From: Elymus sibiricus
Taxonomy: Eukaryota; Streptophyta; Magnoliopsida; Poales; Poaceae
Reading direction: 5' to 3'
DNA: 64,000 bases
Assembly (NCBI GenBank): GCA_039707655.1
Contig: CM077676.1
Span: 452,699,379 to 452,763,378, forward strand
Shown: positions 21,279 through 34,129 of the stretch, one piece after another
Numbering within the stretch: position 1 is the first letter of the stretch
Layout: every line of letters begins with the position of its first letter
Position numbers and translations under genes: made by a program
The notes under the pieces: generated by a model
The model's input: the letters and a program-made list of their open reading frames with translations, nothing else
The model's database searches: none
What the model was told of the DNA's origin: nothing

Positions 21279-22881
21279 TGTCGGGCCCCGGGATCTACGA
21301 CATAGAAGTCTAGCTGCACTAATCAATCAGGATATCAGGATTAGCACTCAGTGATGAAATCTGAGTACCAAAATCAAGGTTCAGACAATGCGGCCTGCAT
21401 CGGCACCACTCGCAGCCTATACAAGCTGGTCCTGAACCCCACTACTCTTATATGACTAAGCCGAAGCAGCACACCTGGCGGGGTGTACTAGAAACTCCTG
21501 AGCTCCCAGTCATACAGAGTCACCAACCCAATAGCTGAGCCAAAGCGGCACACCTGGCAGGGTGTACTAGGAACTTCTGAGCTCCCAGCTAATGTGTTAT
21601 CACATCCCGAAACACTAATGCTAACTAGGGTATCTCAGAGATTCCAAGACCCTACTCACAACGTGCACTTTATAAACATACACGCATCATGCACTCCATG
21701 AGGGTGAAACAACCGATACCACAACACAACTCTACGACCAAAGCATATATATCCAAAAGCTAATACATGAGCAGAGATAGCAAATATATATACACAGAGA
21801 GGTCACATGACCCAACATTACATCAAGCGGAAAGCAAATAGGTCTGAGTATAGATAAGTTTAATAAATGCTTTAAGAAGGCTAGAACAAAAGCAACGACC
21901 CTCCCACAGGCACAGGCATCCTGCCTGGGACCTCGAAACTACTCGACGACGTCGAACTCCAAGTTGTAACCTGCATCGGGATCACCTGCTCCCCAAATGC
22001 TATTGTCTGAATTGCAACATCCGGGTCAAAAGAAAAAGAATAATAAAGCAACGGTGAGTACTCATTCGAAGTACTCGCAATACTTACATCAGATCTATCT
22101 ACATTATGCATCAGTACGAAAGGAAAGGGTATATATGTGTACTGTACTGCAGAAAACCAGAATAGATGAGAAGTCAAAGGAACCTACGACTACCAACATC
22201 CTCCTACAAATAGATGAGAGAGCGAACACGAGTCCATCTACTCACCACACCATAACACTACGATGAATCCTCGCTCGACTACCCTGCAAGGAAGAGATCA
22301 CTGGCATCTAATTAAGTTGGCAATTTTATTAAAGTAACCATTGTAGTTGTCTATGAATGGGATATATCTCCAAGTCGTCCTTTACCATGGACATGGCTAT
22401 TCGAATAGATTTATTCATCCCTGCACGGGTGCACCACATTGCCCTACACGCTCCACCGCCTTTTACAATAGCTAGCAAGGCTTCGGCGCACTACACGTTG
22501 TATCCCAGCAGAGGGTGATTGACACGACATAGCCCTACGTCAGCTAATCCAGGGAGGTCACACGCTGAGTCTACGTCCTAACCAGAAAGGCGAGTTCGGC
22601 CGTACTCCCAGTGTGGTCTCATGCGTTGCATGACTGGCCAAGCCCACCTCTTCGGGTAGTATACGCTTAGCAATCAGCCCGCATCCTAGGTAAGACCACA
22701 CCATCATCTCATCGCATCACAATCTCAGTCTTCATCTCCATCTTCTGTACCTGCAGCCACACACACGTAAATAGAAAGCCCAAATCTATGTGACTCCTGG
22801 AAAGGCCGAGGTGAGGAACTACAACGCCGGGGGCCCCAGAACCATTATCTCGCGTGTGGTTAGTGCGTATATGTATTCTTG
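21279..22881 (-). repeat. Long LTR, left portion
   Basis: These 1.6 kb contain two near copies of CACACCTGGC(G/A)GGGTGTACTAG (about 21473 and 21550), each followed by GAGCTCCCAG. There is no supported gene. The last three bases, TTG (22879-22881), are the CACTA target duplication. Confidence 0.65.
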
Positions 22882-23345
22882 CACTACTGGGAAAAGGCTT
22901 ATAGGTGGGCTCACATTAGTGGCGGGCGAACTCTAGTGCCTACCACAGGTAATCTGGAAAATTACTAGTGGCAGGCGCAAAACTGTGCCTGCCTCTGCTA
23001 TTTGCTTACCAGTGGCGGGCGCCAGTTTGCACCTACCACTGGTAACATCTGTCCAGATTAGCTGTGGGATAAATATTACCGCTGGCAGGCACAAAACAGC
23101 ACCCGCCACTTGTATTTCAGTTACCAGTGGCGGGCTGCAATACGTGCCTGCCACTGGTATTTTTGGTCCCACGCCTATTCTGTCCAAAAATACCAGTGGC
23201 GGGACCGTATTAATGTCCGCCACTGGTAACTCAATTATCAGTGGCGGGCGCTATTATGTACACGCCACTAGTAAATTTTCTGCCTGCCACTAGTTCTAAC
23301 TCAAGTACCAGTGGCGGGCGTATTTTTTGTGCCGGCCACTGGTAT
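22882..23345. repeat. Left terminus and subterminal repeats of the CACTA element
   Basis: About ten copies of AGTGGCGGGCG or CGCC(C/T)GCCACTGG in alternating orientation follow the CACTACTGGG end, often as facing pairs. Each pair can form a short stem. These are probable transposase-binding sites. Confidence 0.85.
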
Positions 23346-23540
23346 TTTTTTCTGCCATTTTTTGTAATGCTTTAGTTTTAGTGTTTTAGGTTTATGCTTA
23401 CCGGCCAAATTTTTTTCTTCATTAAAGGTACATCATTTAATATCTCATGTAGTAGTTTGACCCTTTTTCCTGTTAATTAGCTATTTTTAGGACATTAAAT
23501 ATATTTCTAGGTATTTAATGGAGGTAAATGCATTTAAAGG

Positions 23541-24580
23541 CTAAAATATAGCAGATAGACCTGAAACCATGCCAAATTTTGGCATGTCACATGTAATGGT
23601 GTATGTTGAGTGTGGAAAAAGTTTGAACACTAACCGAGGAAGGAGCGGTCATTTCGAATTCAAACCGGTCTATTTCAAATGTCTAGAAATGCATTTAATT
23701 GCTTAAATATAGCAAACGGATCCCGGAAAATGCCAAATTTTGACATGATACATGTAATGGTGTGTATTGAGTGTGGAAAAAATTTCAAGGTCAACCGACA
23801 AAGCAGCGCTCAATTTACATGCAAACTTGACACATTCCCTCTAAAAACCTAGTTTCTTCCTCAGAGATGGTCCGGTTTCAAAGCAGTCTACGTGACAACT
23901 TTCACGAAACATTCTCAATTTTTTACCACAACCTCTAGGGGTCATATTATGATACCATGCCAAGTTTCATGATTTTCGGGAGTCCTTTGAATTTTTCTGA
24001 ATTAAAAAGCCAATAACCACCATGTTGGTTCCCCGATCTCGGCTACCTGGTGAATGAGACTCCTTATTTCTCCATACACAAGGACTAAACATATTCTAAA
24101 GACCACTAATAATATTTTTTAACCCATTCCTTGCTATTATTTAGTGTACCTGTAGTACAAATTTGGATTATATACATTAAATGCATAGAGAAGCATTTAA
24201 TGGCTTAAATATAACAAACAGACTCCAGAAAATGTGAAATTTTGACATGATACATGTAATGGTGTGTATTGGGTGTGGAAAAAATTGCAGGCCCAAACGG
24301 TAAAGCAGCGGTCGATTCACGTGCAAACCTAGTCGGTTCCCTCTCGAAACCTAGTTCCTTCCTTGGAGATGATCCGGTTTGTAAGCAGTCTGCGTGACAA
24401 CTTTTGCGAAACATTCTAAAATTTTTACAACAGCCACTAGGGGTTATATCATGACACAACGCCAAGTTTCATGATTTTCGGGGTTCGATTGAATTTTTGA
24501 AAATTAAAATGCTAATAACCATCAAGTTGGTTCCCGAGTCTCAGCCACCTATTGTCCAGGACACCTATTATTTCCTTACA
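23541..24580. repeat. Diverged direct repeats of about 500 bp inside the CACTA element
   Basis: A block with ATGCCAAATTTTG(A/G)CATG, ACATGTAATGGTGT and GTGTGGAAAAA starts at about 23541 (partial), 23703 and 24207. The last two copies share the longer order AAGCAGC, CCTAGTT(C/T)CTTCC, GATGGTCCGGTTT-like, CCAAGTTTCATGATTTTCGG and (C/G)AGTTGGTTCCC. The third copy runs into the tandem array. Confidence 0.65.
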
Positions 24581-25918
24581 TGAGGCTTAAACACTCTTAC
24601 CACTTAGTGCATAACACAAGAAATAGTAATTTATTGTGTTATGTACTAAGTGGTAAATATGGTAAAGTGGTAAGGGTGACGAAGTGGCATCTTACCAGTG
24701 GCGGGCACACTCTAGCGCCCGCCACTCATACTTGGGCAATCCGGCATGGCAAAAATGGCACGCTCTGATTGGCCGAGGTGACCCTCCCACGGATCGCCAT
24801 CCCGGCCGTCCATCCTGGTCGTCCATTTTTCTCTACCTCCCATCCATCCGCCTACATAACCTCCTTCTCCCCACCTCTCTCTCTCTCTCCCAAACTCCCT
24901 GTCCCATAATATCTCTTAGTGCCTCGAGATACGCCGGCATGGAGCCGCGATGGCATGGAGCTCGTCAACCACCGCCTTGCTCTTCTCTCTCCCGAACTCC
25001 CTCTCAGCGCCTTCAGATGCGGCGGCAAGGAGCGGCGGCGGCGGCGGTCCGTGTAGGTGAACGGATGGAGCACAGAAGAGGGTGGGGCGGCGGATACAGT
25101 GCATGCGGTGGCGGATCCACCGTGGCTATGGCTGATGGAGGGAAGAAGGGCGCGAGGCGGCGGATCCAGCGGTCGAGCGGCAGCGGATCCAGCGCGGCGA
25201 TAGATCCAGCGGGTGCGCGCGGCGGCAGAGCCAGCACGCGCGGCGGTGTTGCCAGAAAATATGTTGCGTGCAGGCATACCTGCCAGCTTCCTGAGCAGGG
25301 GCATGGCCGCACCATGGAGCGCCACTGGGAGGTGCATCCTTTTTTTAATTTTAAAAATCATATCAGTGGCGGGAAGGAAAAAGGACTGCCACAGGTACGT
25401 TTCCTTGCCTGTGGTGGGTGAGTATTGACGCCCGCCATTGGTAGTGTGCGCTGTCAGTGGCACGCGCTAGGTAAAGCCCGCCACTGATTGGCCTTCACCA
25501 GTGGCGGGCGGGGCACCCGCCACTAATGTCCTGTTAGCAATGGCGGGCACCCCTGATAGCCAAGCCCGCCACTAATGGACTTTTTGCGCCCACCACAGCT
25601 AGGCATTCCTACAGTAGTGTTGGATCAATAACCAGAACTCGGGTCCTAGGGCGGCTTAAGTGCAATAAATCACCATGCTCTCCAGCACAACCTCCCACCT
25701 ATTACCTTTCATGATGTTATCATAATTATATCCTGGAGCACACTCCATCCACGCTTCACGTCCGAAGCCGACCATCTGGTCCGTCTCGCATCAAGTCGTA
25801 TGCCATCAAGTCCATCGCCATCTTCTCATATACCATCTCATGTCATCTCATAAGCCATCTCAAGTACCCTATATGACTACCACAGTGATCATCATCCCGG
25901 ATAGATCACTGCCCAGCC
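24521..25918. repeat. Tandem array unit 1 (1398 bp)
   Basis: This unit is continuous with the left half of the CACTA element. Hairpin at 24592-24678, CCAAT-like CTGATTGGCC at about 24765, CT tract at 24874-24889, CACTA right end at 25619, LTR flank 25620-25918. The left junction reads TTGGTTCCCGAGTCTCAGCC, slightly different from later units, as expected for the founder. Confidence 0.9.
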
Positions 25919-27249
25919 ATCAAGTTGGTGCCCGAGTATCAACCACCTGGTGTCCAGGACTCCTATTGTTTCCTTACATGAGGCTTAAACACTCTTACTA
26001 CTTAGTACATAACACAAGAAATAGTAATTTGTTGTGTTATGTACTAATTGGTAAATATGGTAAAGTGGTAAGAGTGACGAAGTGGCATCTTACCAATGGC
26101 GGGCACACTCTAGCGCCCGCCACTCATACTTGGGCAATCCGACATGGCTAAAATGGCGCGCTCTGATTGGCCGAGGCGACCCTACCACGGATCGCCATCC
26201 GGGCCGTCCATTTTTCTCTTCCTCCCATCCATCTGCCTACCTAACCTCCTTCTCCCCCCTCTCTCTCTCAGTGCCCCGAGCTATGCCCGCATGGAGCTGC
26301 AGTGGCATGGAGCTCATCAACCACCGCCTCGCTCTGCTCTCTCCTGAACTCCCTCTCAGCGCCTTTAGATGGGGCGTCATGGAGCTGCGGTGGCGGTGGT
26401 CCGTGTAGGCGAACGGATGGAGCACAGAAGGGGATGGGGCGGCGGATACAGCGTGGCTGCGGCGGACGGAGGGAAGAAGGGTGTGAGGCGGATCCAGCGC
26501 GGCGACAGATCCAGTGGGCACGCAAGGCAGCGGATCCAGCATGAGTGGCGGCGTTGCCAGCCAATATGTCACGTGCAGGCATACCTGCCAACTTCTAGAG
26601 CAGGGGCAGTGCCGCACCACGGAGTGCCACTGCTGCACCACTAGGAGCTGCATCATTTTTTTAATTTTAAAAATCATATCAGTGGCGGACGGGAAAAAAG
26701 GACCACCACAAGTACGTTTCCCAGCTAGTGGCGGATGAGTATTGACGCCCGCCATTAGTAGTGTGCACCGTCAGTGGAGGGCGCGAGGTAAAGCCCGCAA
26801 CTGATTGGCCTTTACTAGTGGCGGGCGGGGCACCTGCCACTGATGTCCAGTTAGCAGTGGCGGGAGGTTAGTGGCGGGCGCCCCTGATAGCCAAGCCCAC
26901 CACTAATGGACTTTTTGCGTCCGCCACTGCTAGGCATTCCTGCAGTAGTGTTGGATCAATAACCAAAACTCGGGTCCTAGGGCGGCTTAAGTGGAACAAA
27001 TCACCATGCTCTCCAGCACAACCTCCCACCTATTGCCTTTAGCCATGTTATCATAATTATATCCTAGAGCACACTCCATACACGCTTCACGTCCGAAGCC
27101 GACCATCTGGTCCATCTCGCATCAAGTTGTATGCCATCAAGTCCATCTCCATCTTCTCATATACCATCTCATGTAATCTCATAAGCCATCTCAAGTATCC
27201 TGTATAACTTCCACAGTAATCATCATCCCAGATAGATCACTGCCCAGCC
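25919..27249. repeat. Tandem array unit 2 (1331 bp)
   Basis: This is the shortest unit; it lacks part of the CT-rich leader and part of the GC-rich block present in its neighbours. The CACTA right end is at 26950 and the LTR flank is 26951-27249. The hairpin right arm has ACTAATTGG in place of ACTAAGTGG. Confidence 0.9.
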
Positions 27250-28630
27250 ATCAAGTTGGTGCCCGAGTCTCAGTCACCTGGTGTCCAGGACTCCTATTGT
27301 TTCCTTACATGAGGCTTAAACACTCATACCACTTAGTACATAACACAAGAAATAGTAATTTATTGTGTTATGTACTAAGTGGTAAATATGGTAAAGTGGT
27401 AAGAGTGACCAAGTTGCATCTTACCAGTGGCGGGCACAACCTAGCGCCCGCCACTCATACCTGGACAATCCGGCATGGCAAAACTGGCATGCTCTGATTG
27501 GCCAAGGTGACCCTCCCATGGATCGCCATCCTGGCCGTCCATCCTCACCGTCCATTTTTCTCTTCCTCCCATCCATCTGCCTACCTAACCTCCTTCTCCC
27601 CCTCTCTCTCTCTCTCACTCTCTCCCAAACTCCCTCTCTCTCCCGAAATCTCTCACAGTGCCCCGAGCTGCGCCGGCATGGACCCGCAGGGGCATGGAGC
27701 TCGTCAACCACTGCCTAGCTCTCCTCTCTCCAGAAATCCCTCTCAGCGCCTTCTGATGGGGTGGCATGGAGCTGCGGCGGCAGCGGTCCGTCCAGGCGAA
27801 CGGATGCAGCACAGAAGGGGGTGGGGCAGCGGATACAGCGCATGCGGCGGTGGATCCAGTTTGGTTGCAGCAGATCGAGTGCGTGCGGCGGCGGATCAAG
27901 CGTGGCGACAGATCCAGTGGGCGCGGCAGCGGCATTGCGAGCCAATATATCGCGCGCGGGCATACCTGCCAGCTTTCCGAGCAGGGGCAGGGCAGCACCA
28001 TGGAGGGCCGCTGCTGCGCCGCTGGGATGTGCATCCTTTTTTTTAATTTCAAAAATCATATCAGTGGCAGGCGGGAAAAAGGACCGCCACAAGTACGTTT
28101 CCCTGCCAGTGGTGGGTGAGTATTGACGCTCGCCATTGGTAGTGTGCACCATCAGTGGCGGGCGCTAGGTAAAGCCCACCACTGATTGGCCTTTACCAGT
28201 GGCGGGCGAGGAGCCCCCCACTAATGTCCTGTTAGCAGTGGCGGGAGGTCAGTGGCGGGCGCCCCTGATAGCCAAGCCCGCCACTAATGGGGGTTTTGCA
28301 CCCGCCACAGCTAGGCATTCCTGTAGTAGTGTTGGATCAATAACCAAAACTCGGGTCCTAGGGTGGCTTAAGTGGAACAAATCACCACGCTCTCCAGCAT
28401 AGCCTCCCACCTATTGCCTTTAGTCATGTTATCATAATTATATCCTGGAGCACACTCCATCCACGCATCACGTCCGAAGCCGACCATCAGGTCCATCTCG
28501 CATCAAGTCGTATGCCATCAAGTTCATCACCATCATCCCATATATCATCTCATGTCATCACATAAGCCATCTCAAGTATCACGTATAACTACCACAGCGA
28601 TCATCATCCCAGATAGATCATTGCGCGTCC
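27250..28630. repeat. Tandem array unit 3 (1381 bp)
   Basis: It carries a longer CT/TCTC leader (27596-27660), the GC-rich block to about 28030, the subterminal repeats and a CACTA end TAGTAGTG at 28331. LTR flank 28332-28630. Confidence 0.9.
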
Positions 28631-30017
28631 ATCAAGTTGTTGCCCGAGTCTCAAGCACCTGGTGTCCAGAACTCCTATTGTTTCCTTACATGAGGCTTAA
28701 ACACTCTTACCACTTAGTACATAACACAAGAAATAGTAATTTATTGTGTTATGTACTAAGTGGTAAATATGGTAAAGTGGTTAGAGCGACGAAGTGGCAT
28801 CTTACCAGTGGCGGGCACACTCTAGCGCCAGCCACTCATACTTGGGCAATCCGTCATGGCAAAAATAACACGCTCTGATTGGCCAAGGCGACCCTCCCAC
28901 GGATCGCCATCCCGGCCGTCCATCCTGGCCGTCCATTTTTCTCTTCCTCCCATCCATCTGCCTACCTAACCTCCTTCTTCCCCCCTCTCTCTCTCCCAAA
29001 CTCCCTCTCTCTCCCAAAATCTCTCTCAGTGCCCCGAGCTACGCCGGCATGGAGCCACGGGGGCATGGAGCTCGTCAACCACCGCCTCACTCTCCTTTCT
29101 CCTGAACTCCCTCTCAGTGCCTTCAGATGCGGCGGTGGCCCGCGTAGGCGAACATATGGAGCACAGAAGAGGGTGGGGCGACAGAAACAACACATGCGGC
29201 GGTGGATCCAGCGTGGCCGCGGTGGATGGATGGAAGAAGGGCGCGAGGCGGCGGTTCCAGTGCACGCGGTGGTGGATCCAGCGGGTGCGCGTGGCGGCCG
29301 ATCCAACACGCGCGGCGGCGTTGCCAACCAATATGTCACGTGCGGGCATTCCTCCCAGCTTCCCGAGCAGGGGCAGGGCCGCATCATGGAGTGCCTCTGC
29401 GGTGCTGCTTGGAAATGCATCCTTTTCTCTAATTACGAAAATCATATCAGTGGCGGGCAGGAAAAAAGGACCGCTACAAGTACGTTTCCCTGCCAGTGGC
29501 GGGTGAGTATTGATGCCTGCCATTGGTAGTGTGCACCGTCAGTGGCGGGCGCTAGGTAAAGCCCGCCACTGATTGGCCTTTACCAGTGGTGGGTGGGGCA
29601 CCCGCCACTGATGTCCTGTTAGTAGTGGCGGGAGGTCAGTGGCGGGCGTCCCAGATAGCCATGCCTGCCACTAATGGGCTTTTTGCGCCCGCCAATACTA
29701 GGCATTCCTACAGTAGATTTGGATCAATAACCAGAACTTGTGTCCTAGGGCGGCATAAGTGGAACAAATCACCATGCTCTCGAGCATAGCCTCCCACCTA
29801 TTTCCTTTAGTCATGTTATCATAATTATATCCTGGAGCACACTCCATCCACGCTTCACGTCCGAAGCCGACCATCTGGTCCATCTCGCATCAAGTCGTAT
29901 GCCATCAAGTCCATCACCATCATCTCATATACCATCTCATGTCATCTCATATGCCATCTCAAGTATCCTTTACAACTACCACAGTGATTATCATCCCAGA
30001 TAGATCACTGCCCAGCC
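28631..30017. repeat. Tandem array unit 4 (1387 bp)
   Basis: The CACTA right end is damaged (CAGTAGATTTGG at 29711-29722 in place of CAGTAGTGTTGG), so this copy of the terminus is probably not functional. Otherwise it has the same order as the other units. Confidence 0.9.
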
Positions 30018-31383
30018 ATCAAGTTGGTGCCCGAGACTCACCCACCTGGTGTCCAGGACTCCTATTATTTCCTTACATGAGGCTTAAACACTCTTACCAC
30101 TTAGTACATAACACAAGAAATAGTAATTTATTGTGTTATGTACTAACTGGTAAATATGGTAAAGTGGTAAGAGTGACGAAGTGGCATCTTACCAGTGGCG
30201 GGCACACTCTAGCGCCAGCCACTCATACTTGGGCAATCCGGCATGGTAAAAATGGCGCTCTCTAATTGGCCGAATCGACCATCCCACGGATCGCCATCCC
30301 GGCCGTCCATGCTGGCCGTCCATTTTTCTCTTCCTCCCATCCATCTAGCTACCTAACCTCCTTCTCCCTCTCTCTCTCTCTCTCTCCCAAAATCTCTCTC
30401 AGTGCCCCGAGTTGTACCGGCATGGAGCTCGTCAACGACCGCCTCGCTCTTCTCTCTCCCGAACTCCCTCTCACTGCCTTCAGATGCGGCGGCATGGAGC
30501 TGCGGCGGCGGCGTTCCGTGTAGGCGAGCGGATGGAGCACAGAAGTGGGCGGGGAGGTGGATACAGCGCGTGTGGTGGCGGATCTAGCGTGGCTGCGGCG
30601 GATCCAGTGCACGCGGCGGCAGATCCAGCATGACGACAGATCCAGCGGGCGCGCGCGGCGGCATATCCAGCACGCATGGCGGCATTGCCAGCCAATATGT
30701 CCCATGCAGGCATACCTGCCAGCTTCCCGAGTAGGGGCAGGGCCGCACAGTGGAGTGTCGCTACTGCACCGCTGGGAGGTGCATCCTTTTTCTTAATTTC
30801 AAAACTCATATCATTGGCGGGAGGGAAAAAAGGACCGCCACAAGTATGTTTCCCTACCAGTGGCGGTTGAGTATTGATGCCCGCCATAGGTAGTGTGCGC
30901 CGTCAGTGGCGGGCGCTAGGTAAAGCCCGCCACTGGTTGGCCATTACTAGTGGCAGGCGGGGTGCCCGCCACTATTGTCCTGTTAGAAGTGGCGGGAGGT
31001 CTGTGGCGGGCGCCCCTGATAGCCATGCCCGCCACTAATGGGCTTTTTGCGCCTGCCACAGCTAGGCACTCCTGCAGTAGTGTTGGATCAATAACCACAA
31101 CTCAGGTCCTAGAGCGGCTGAAGTGGAACAAATCACCATGCTCTCCAGCACAGCCTCTCCCACCTATTGCCTTAAGTCATGTTATCATAATTATATCCTG
31201 GAGCACAGTCCATCCACGCTTCACGTCCGAAGCCGACCATCTGGTCCATCTTGCATCAAGTCGTATGCCATCAAGTCCATCACCATCATCTCATATACCA
31301 TCTCATGTCATCTTATAAGCCATCTCAAGTATCCTGTATAACTACCACAGTGATCATCATCCCAGATAGATCACTGCCCAGCC
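30018..31383. repeat. Tandem array unit 5 (1366 bp)
   Basis: It has the same order: hairpin near 30090-30175, CT tract 30366-30387, GC-rich block 30400-30785, CACTA end at 31082, LTR flank 31083-31383. Confidence 0.9.
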
Positions 31384-32781
31384 ATCAAGTTGGTGCCCGA
31401 GTCTCGGCCACCTGGTGTCCAGGACTCCTATTGTTTCCTGAGGCTTAAACACTCTTTTCACTTAGTACATAACACAAGAAATAGTAATTTATTGTGTTAT
31501 GTACTAAGTGGCAAATATGGTAAAGTGGCAAGAGTGAGGATGTGACATCTTACCAATGGCAGGCACACTCTAGCGCCCGCCACTCGTACTTGGGCAATCC
31601 GGCATGGCCATAATGGCGCGCTCTGATTGGCCGAGACGACCCTCCCACGGATCGCCATCCCGGCCGTCCATCCAGGCCATCCATATTTCTCTTCCTCCCA
31701 TCCATCTGCCAACCAAACCTCCTTCTCCCCCCCCCCTCTCTCTCTCTCTCCCAAACTCGCTCTCTCTCCCGAAATCTCTCTCAGTGTCCCAAGCTACACC
31801 GGCATGGAGCCGCGGGGGCATGGAGTTCGTTAACCACCGCCTTGCTCTCCTCTCTCCCGAACTCCCTCTCAGCACCTTTAGATACGGCGGCATGGAGCTG
31901 CGGCGGCGGCGGTCCGTGTAGGCGAACGGGTGGATACATCGCGTGTAGCGGTGTATCCAGCGTGGCTGTGGCAGATGGAGGGAAGAAGGGCGCGAGGTAG
32001 CGGATCCAATGCGCACGGCAGTGGATAGAGTGCGGTGACAGATCCAGCGGGCGCGCGCGGCGGTGGATCCAGCACGCGCGGCTGAATTGCCATGCAATAT
32101 GTCGTGTGTGGGCATACCTGCCAGCTTCCCAAGCAGGGGCAGGGCCGCTCCATGGAGTGCTGCTCCTGCACCGCTGGGAGGTGCATCCTTTTTTTAAATT
32201 TTTTAATCATATCAGTGGCAGGCGGGAAAAAGGACCACCACAAGTACGTTTCCCTGCCAGTGGCGGGTGAGTATTGACGCCCGCCATTGGTACTGTGCGC
32301 TGTCAGTGGCGGGCACTAGGTAATGCCCGTCGACGATTGGCATTTACCAGTGGCGGGTGCGGCGCCCGCCACTGATGTCCTGTTAGCAGCGATGGGAGGT
32401 CAGTGGCGGGCGCCATTGATAGCCAAGCCCTCCACTAATGGGATTTTTGCACCCGCCACTGCTAGGCATTCCTGCAGTAGTGTTGGATCAATAACCAAAA
32501 ATCGGGTCCTAGTGCGGCTTAAGTGGAACAAATCACCCTGCTCTCCAGCACAGCCTCCCACCTATTGCCTTTAGTCATGTTATCATAATTATATCCTGGA
32601 ACACACTCCATCCACGCTTCACGTCCGAAGCCGACCATCTGGTCCATCTCGCATCAAGTCGTATGCCATCAAGTCCATCACCATCATCTCATATACCATC
32701 TCATGTGATCTCATAAGCCATCTCAGGTATCCTGTATAACTACCAAAGTGATCATCATCCCAGATAGATCACTGCCCGGCC
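31384..32781. repeat. Tandem array unit 6 (1398 bp)
   Basis: It lacks five bases (TACAT) before GAGGCTTAAAC at 31439 that most other units have. It holds a C-run (31728-31736) before the CT tract. CACTA end at 32482. Confidence 0.9.
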
Positions 32782-33130
32782 ATCAAGTTGGCTCCCGAGT
32801 CTCAGCCACCTGGTGTCCAGGACTGCTATTGTTTCCTTTTTGAGGCTTAAACAATCTTACCACTTAGTACATAACACAAGAAATAGTAATTTATTGTGTT
32901 CTGTACTAAGTGGTAAATATGGTAAAGTGGTAAGAGTGATGAAGTGGCATCTTACCAGTGGCGGGCACACTCTAGCGCCCGCCACTCATACTTGGGCAAT
33001 TCGGCATGGTAAAAATGGCGCGCTCTGATTGGCCGGGGCGACCCTTCCATGGATCGCCATCCCGGCCGTCCATCCAAGCCGTCCATTTTTCTCTTCCCCC
33101 CATCAATCTGCCAACCTAACCTCCTTCTCG

Positions 33131-33171
<41 letters not shown>

Positions 33172-34129
33172 AAACTCCCTCTCTCTCCCAAAATCTCTCT
33201 CAGTGCCCCGAGCTGCGCGGTCATGGAGCTGTAGGGGCATGGAGCTCGTCAACCACCGCCTCGCTCTCCTCTTTCTCGAACTCCCTCTCAGCGCCTTCAG
33301 ATGCAGCGGCGGTCCGTGTAGGCGAACGGATGGAGCACAGAAGGGGGCAGGGCGGCGGATACATCGTGGCTACAGATCTTGCGGTCGCGCGGCGGTGGAT
33401 CCAGTGCGGCGATAGATCCACCAGGCACGCGGCGGCGGATCCAGCATGCTTGGTGGCGTTGCCAACCAATATGTCACGTGCGGGCATACCTGCCAGCTTC
33501 CCGAGCAGTGGCAAGGCCGCACCGTGGAGTCCCGCTGCTGCGCCGCTAGTAGGTGCATCCTTTTTTAAAATTTTGAAAATCATATCAGTGGTGGCCTGAA
33601 AAAAGGACCGCCACAAGTACGTTTCCCTGCCAGTGGCGGGTGAGTATTGACGCCCGCCATTGGTAGTGTGCGCCGTCAGTGGCGAGCACTAGGTAAAGCC
33701 CGCCACTGATTGGCCTTTACCAGTGGCAGGCGGGGCACCCGCCACTGATGTCCTTTTAACAGTGGCGGGAGGTCAGTGGCGGGCGCCCCTGATAGACAAG
33801 CCCGCCACTGCTAGGCATTCCTGTAGTAGTGTTGGATCAATAACCAGAACTCGGCTCCTAGGGCAGCTTAAGTGGAATAAATCACCATCTCTCCAGCACA
33901 GCCTCCCACCTATTGCCTTTAGTCATGTTATCATAATTATATCTTGGAGCACACTCCATCCATGCTTCATGTCCGAAGCCTACCATCTGGTCCATCTCGC
34001 ATGAAGTTTTATGCCATCAAGTCCATCACCATCATCTCATATACCATCTCATGTCATCTCATAAGCAATCTCAAGTATCATGTATAACTACCACAGTGAT
34101 CATTATCCCAGATAGATCACTGCCCAGCC
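32782..34129. repeat. Tandem array unit 7 (1348 bp)
   Basis: It has the longest CT microsatellite of the array (33133-33169). A short deletion removes about 26 bp of the subterminal repeat before CTAGGCATTCC (near 33808). CACTA end at 33831. Confidence 0.9.

Larger units (their letters stand above)
22882..25619. mobile_element. Non-autonomous CACTA transposon, 2.74 kb, founder of the tandem array
   Basis: The left end is CACTACTGGGAAAAGGC at 22882. The right end reads CACTACTGTAGGAATGCC on the complementary strand and finishes at 25619. TTG is duplicated at 22879-22881 and 25620-25622. Both sides carry dense subterminal repeats of CCAGTGGCGGGCG and its complement (22905-23345 and 25365-25600). 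No transposase was found, so it depends on a partner element. Inside are diverged 500 bp repeats (23541-24580) and a CpG-rich promoter-like block (24760-25330). Its right 1.1 kb is the first unit of the tandem array. Confidence 0.85.

Noticed and set aside
24684..25421. 245-codon plus frame and several overlapping frames in each array unit
   Set aside because: Frames on both strands shift and stop differently in the eight units, and the translations are low-complexity Ser/Pro/Arg. This is GC-rich repeat DNA and not a conserved protein.
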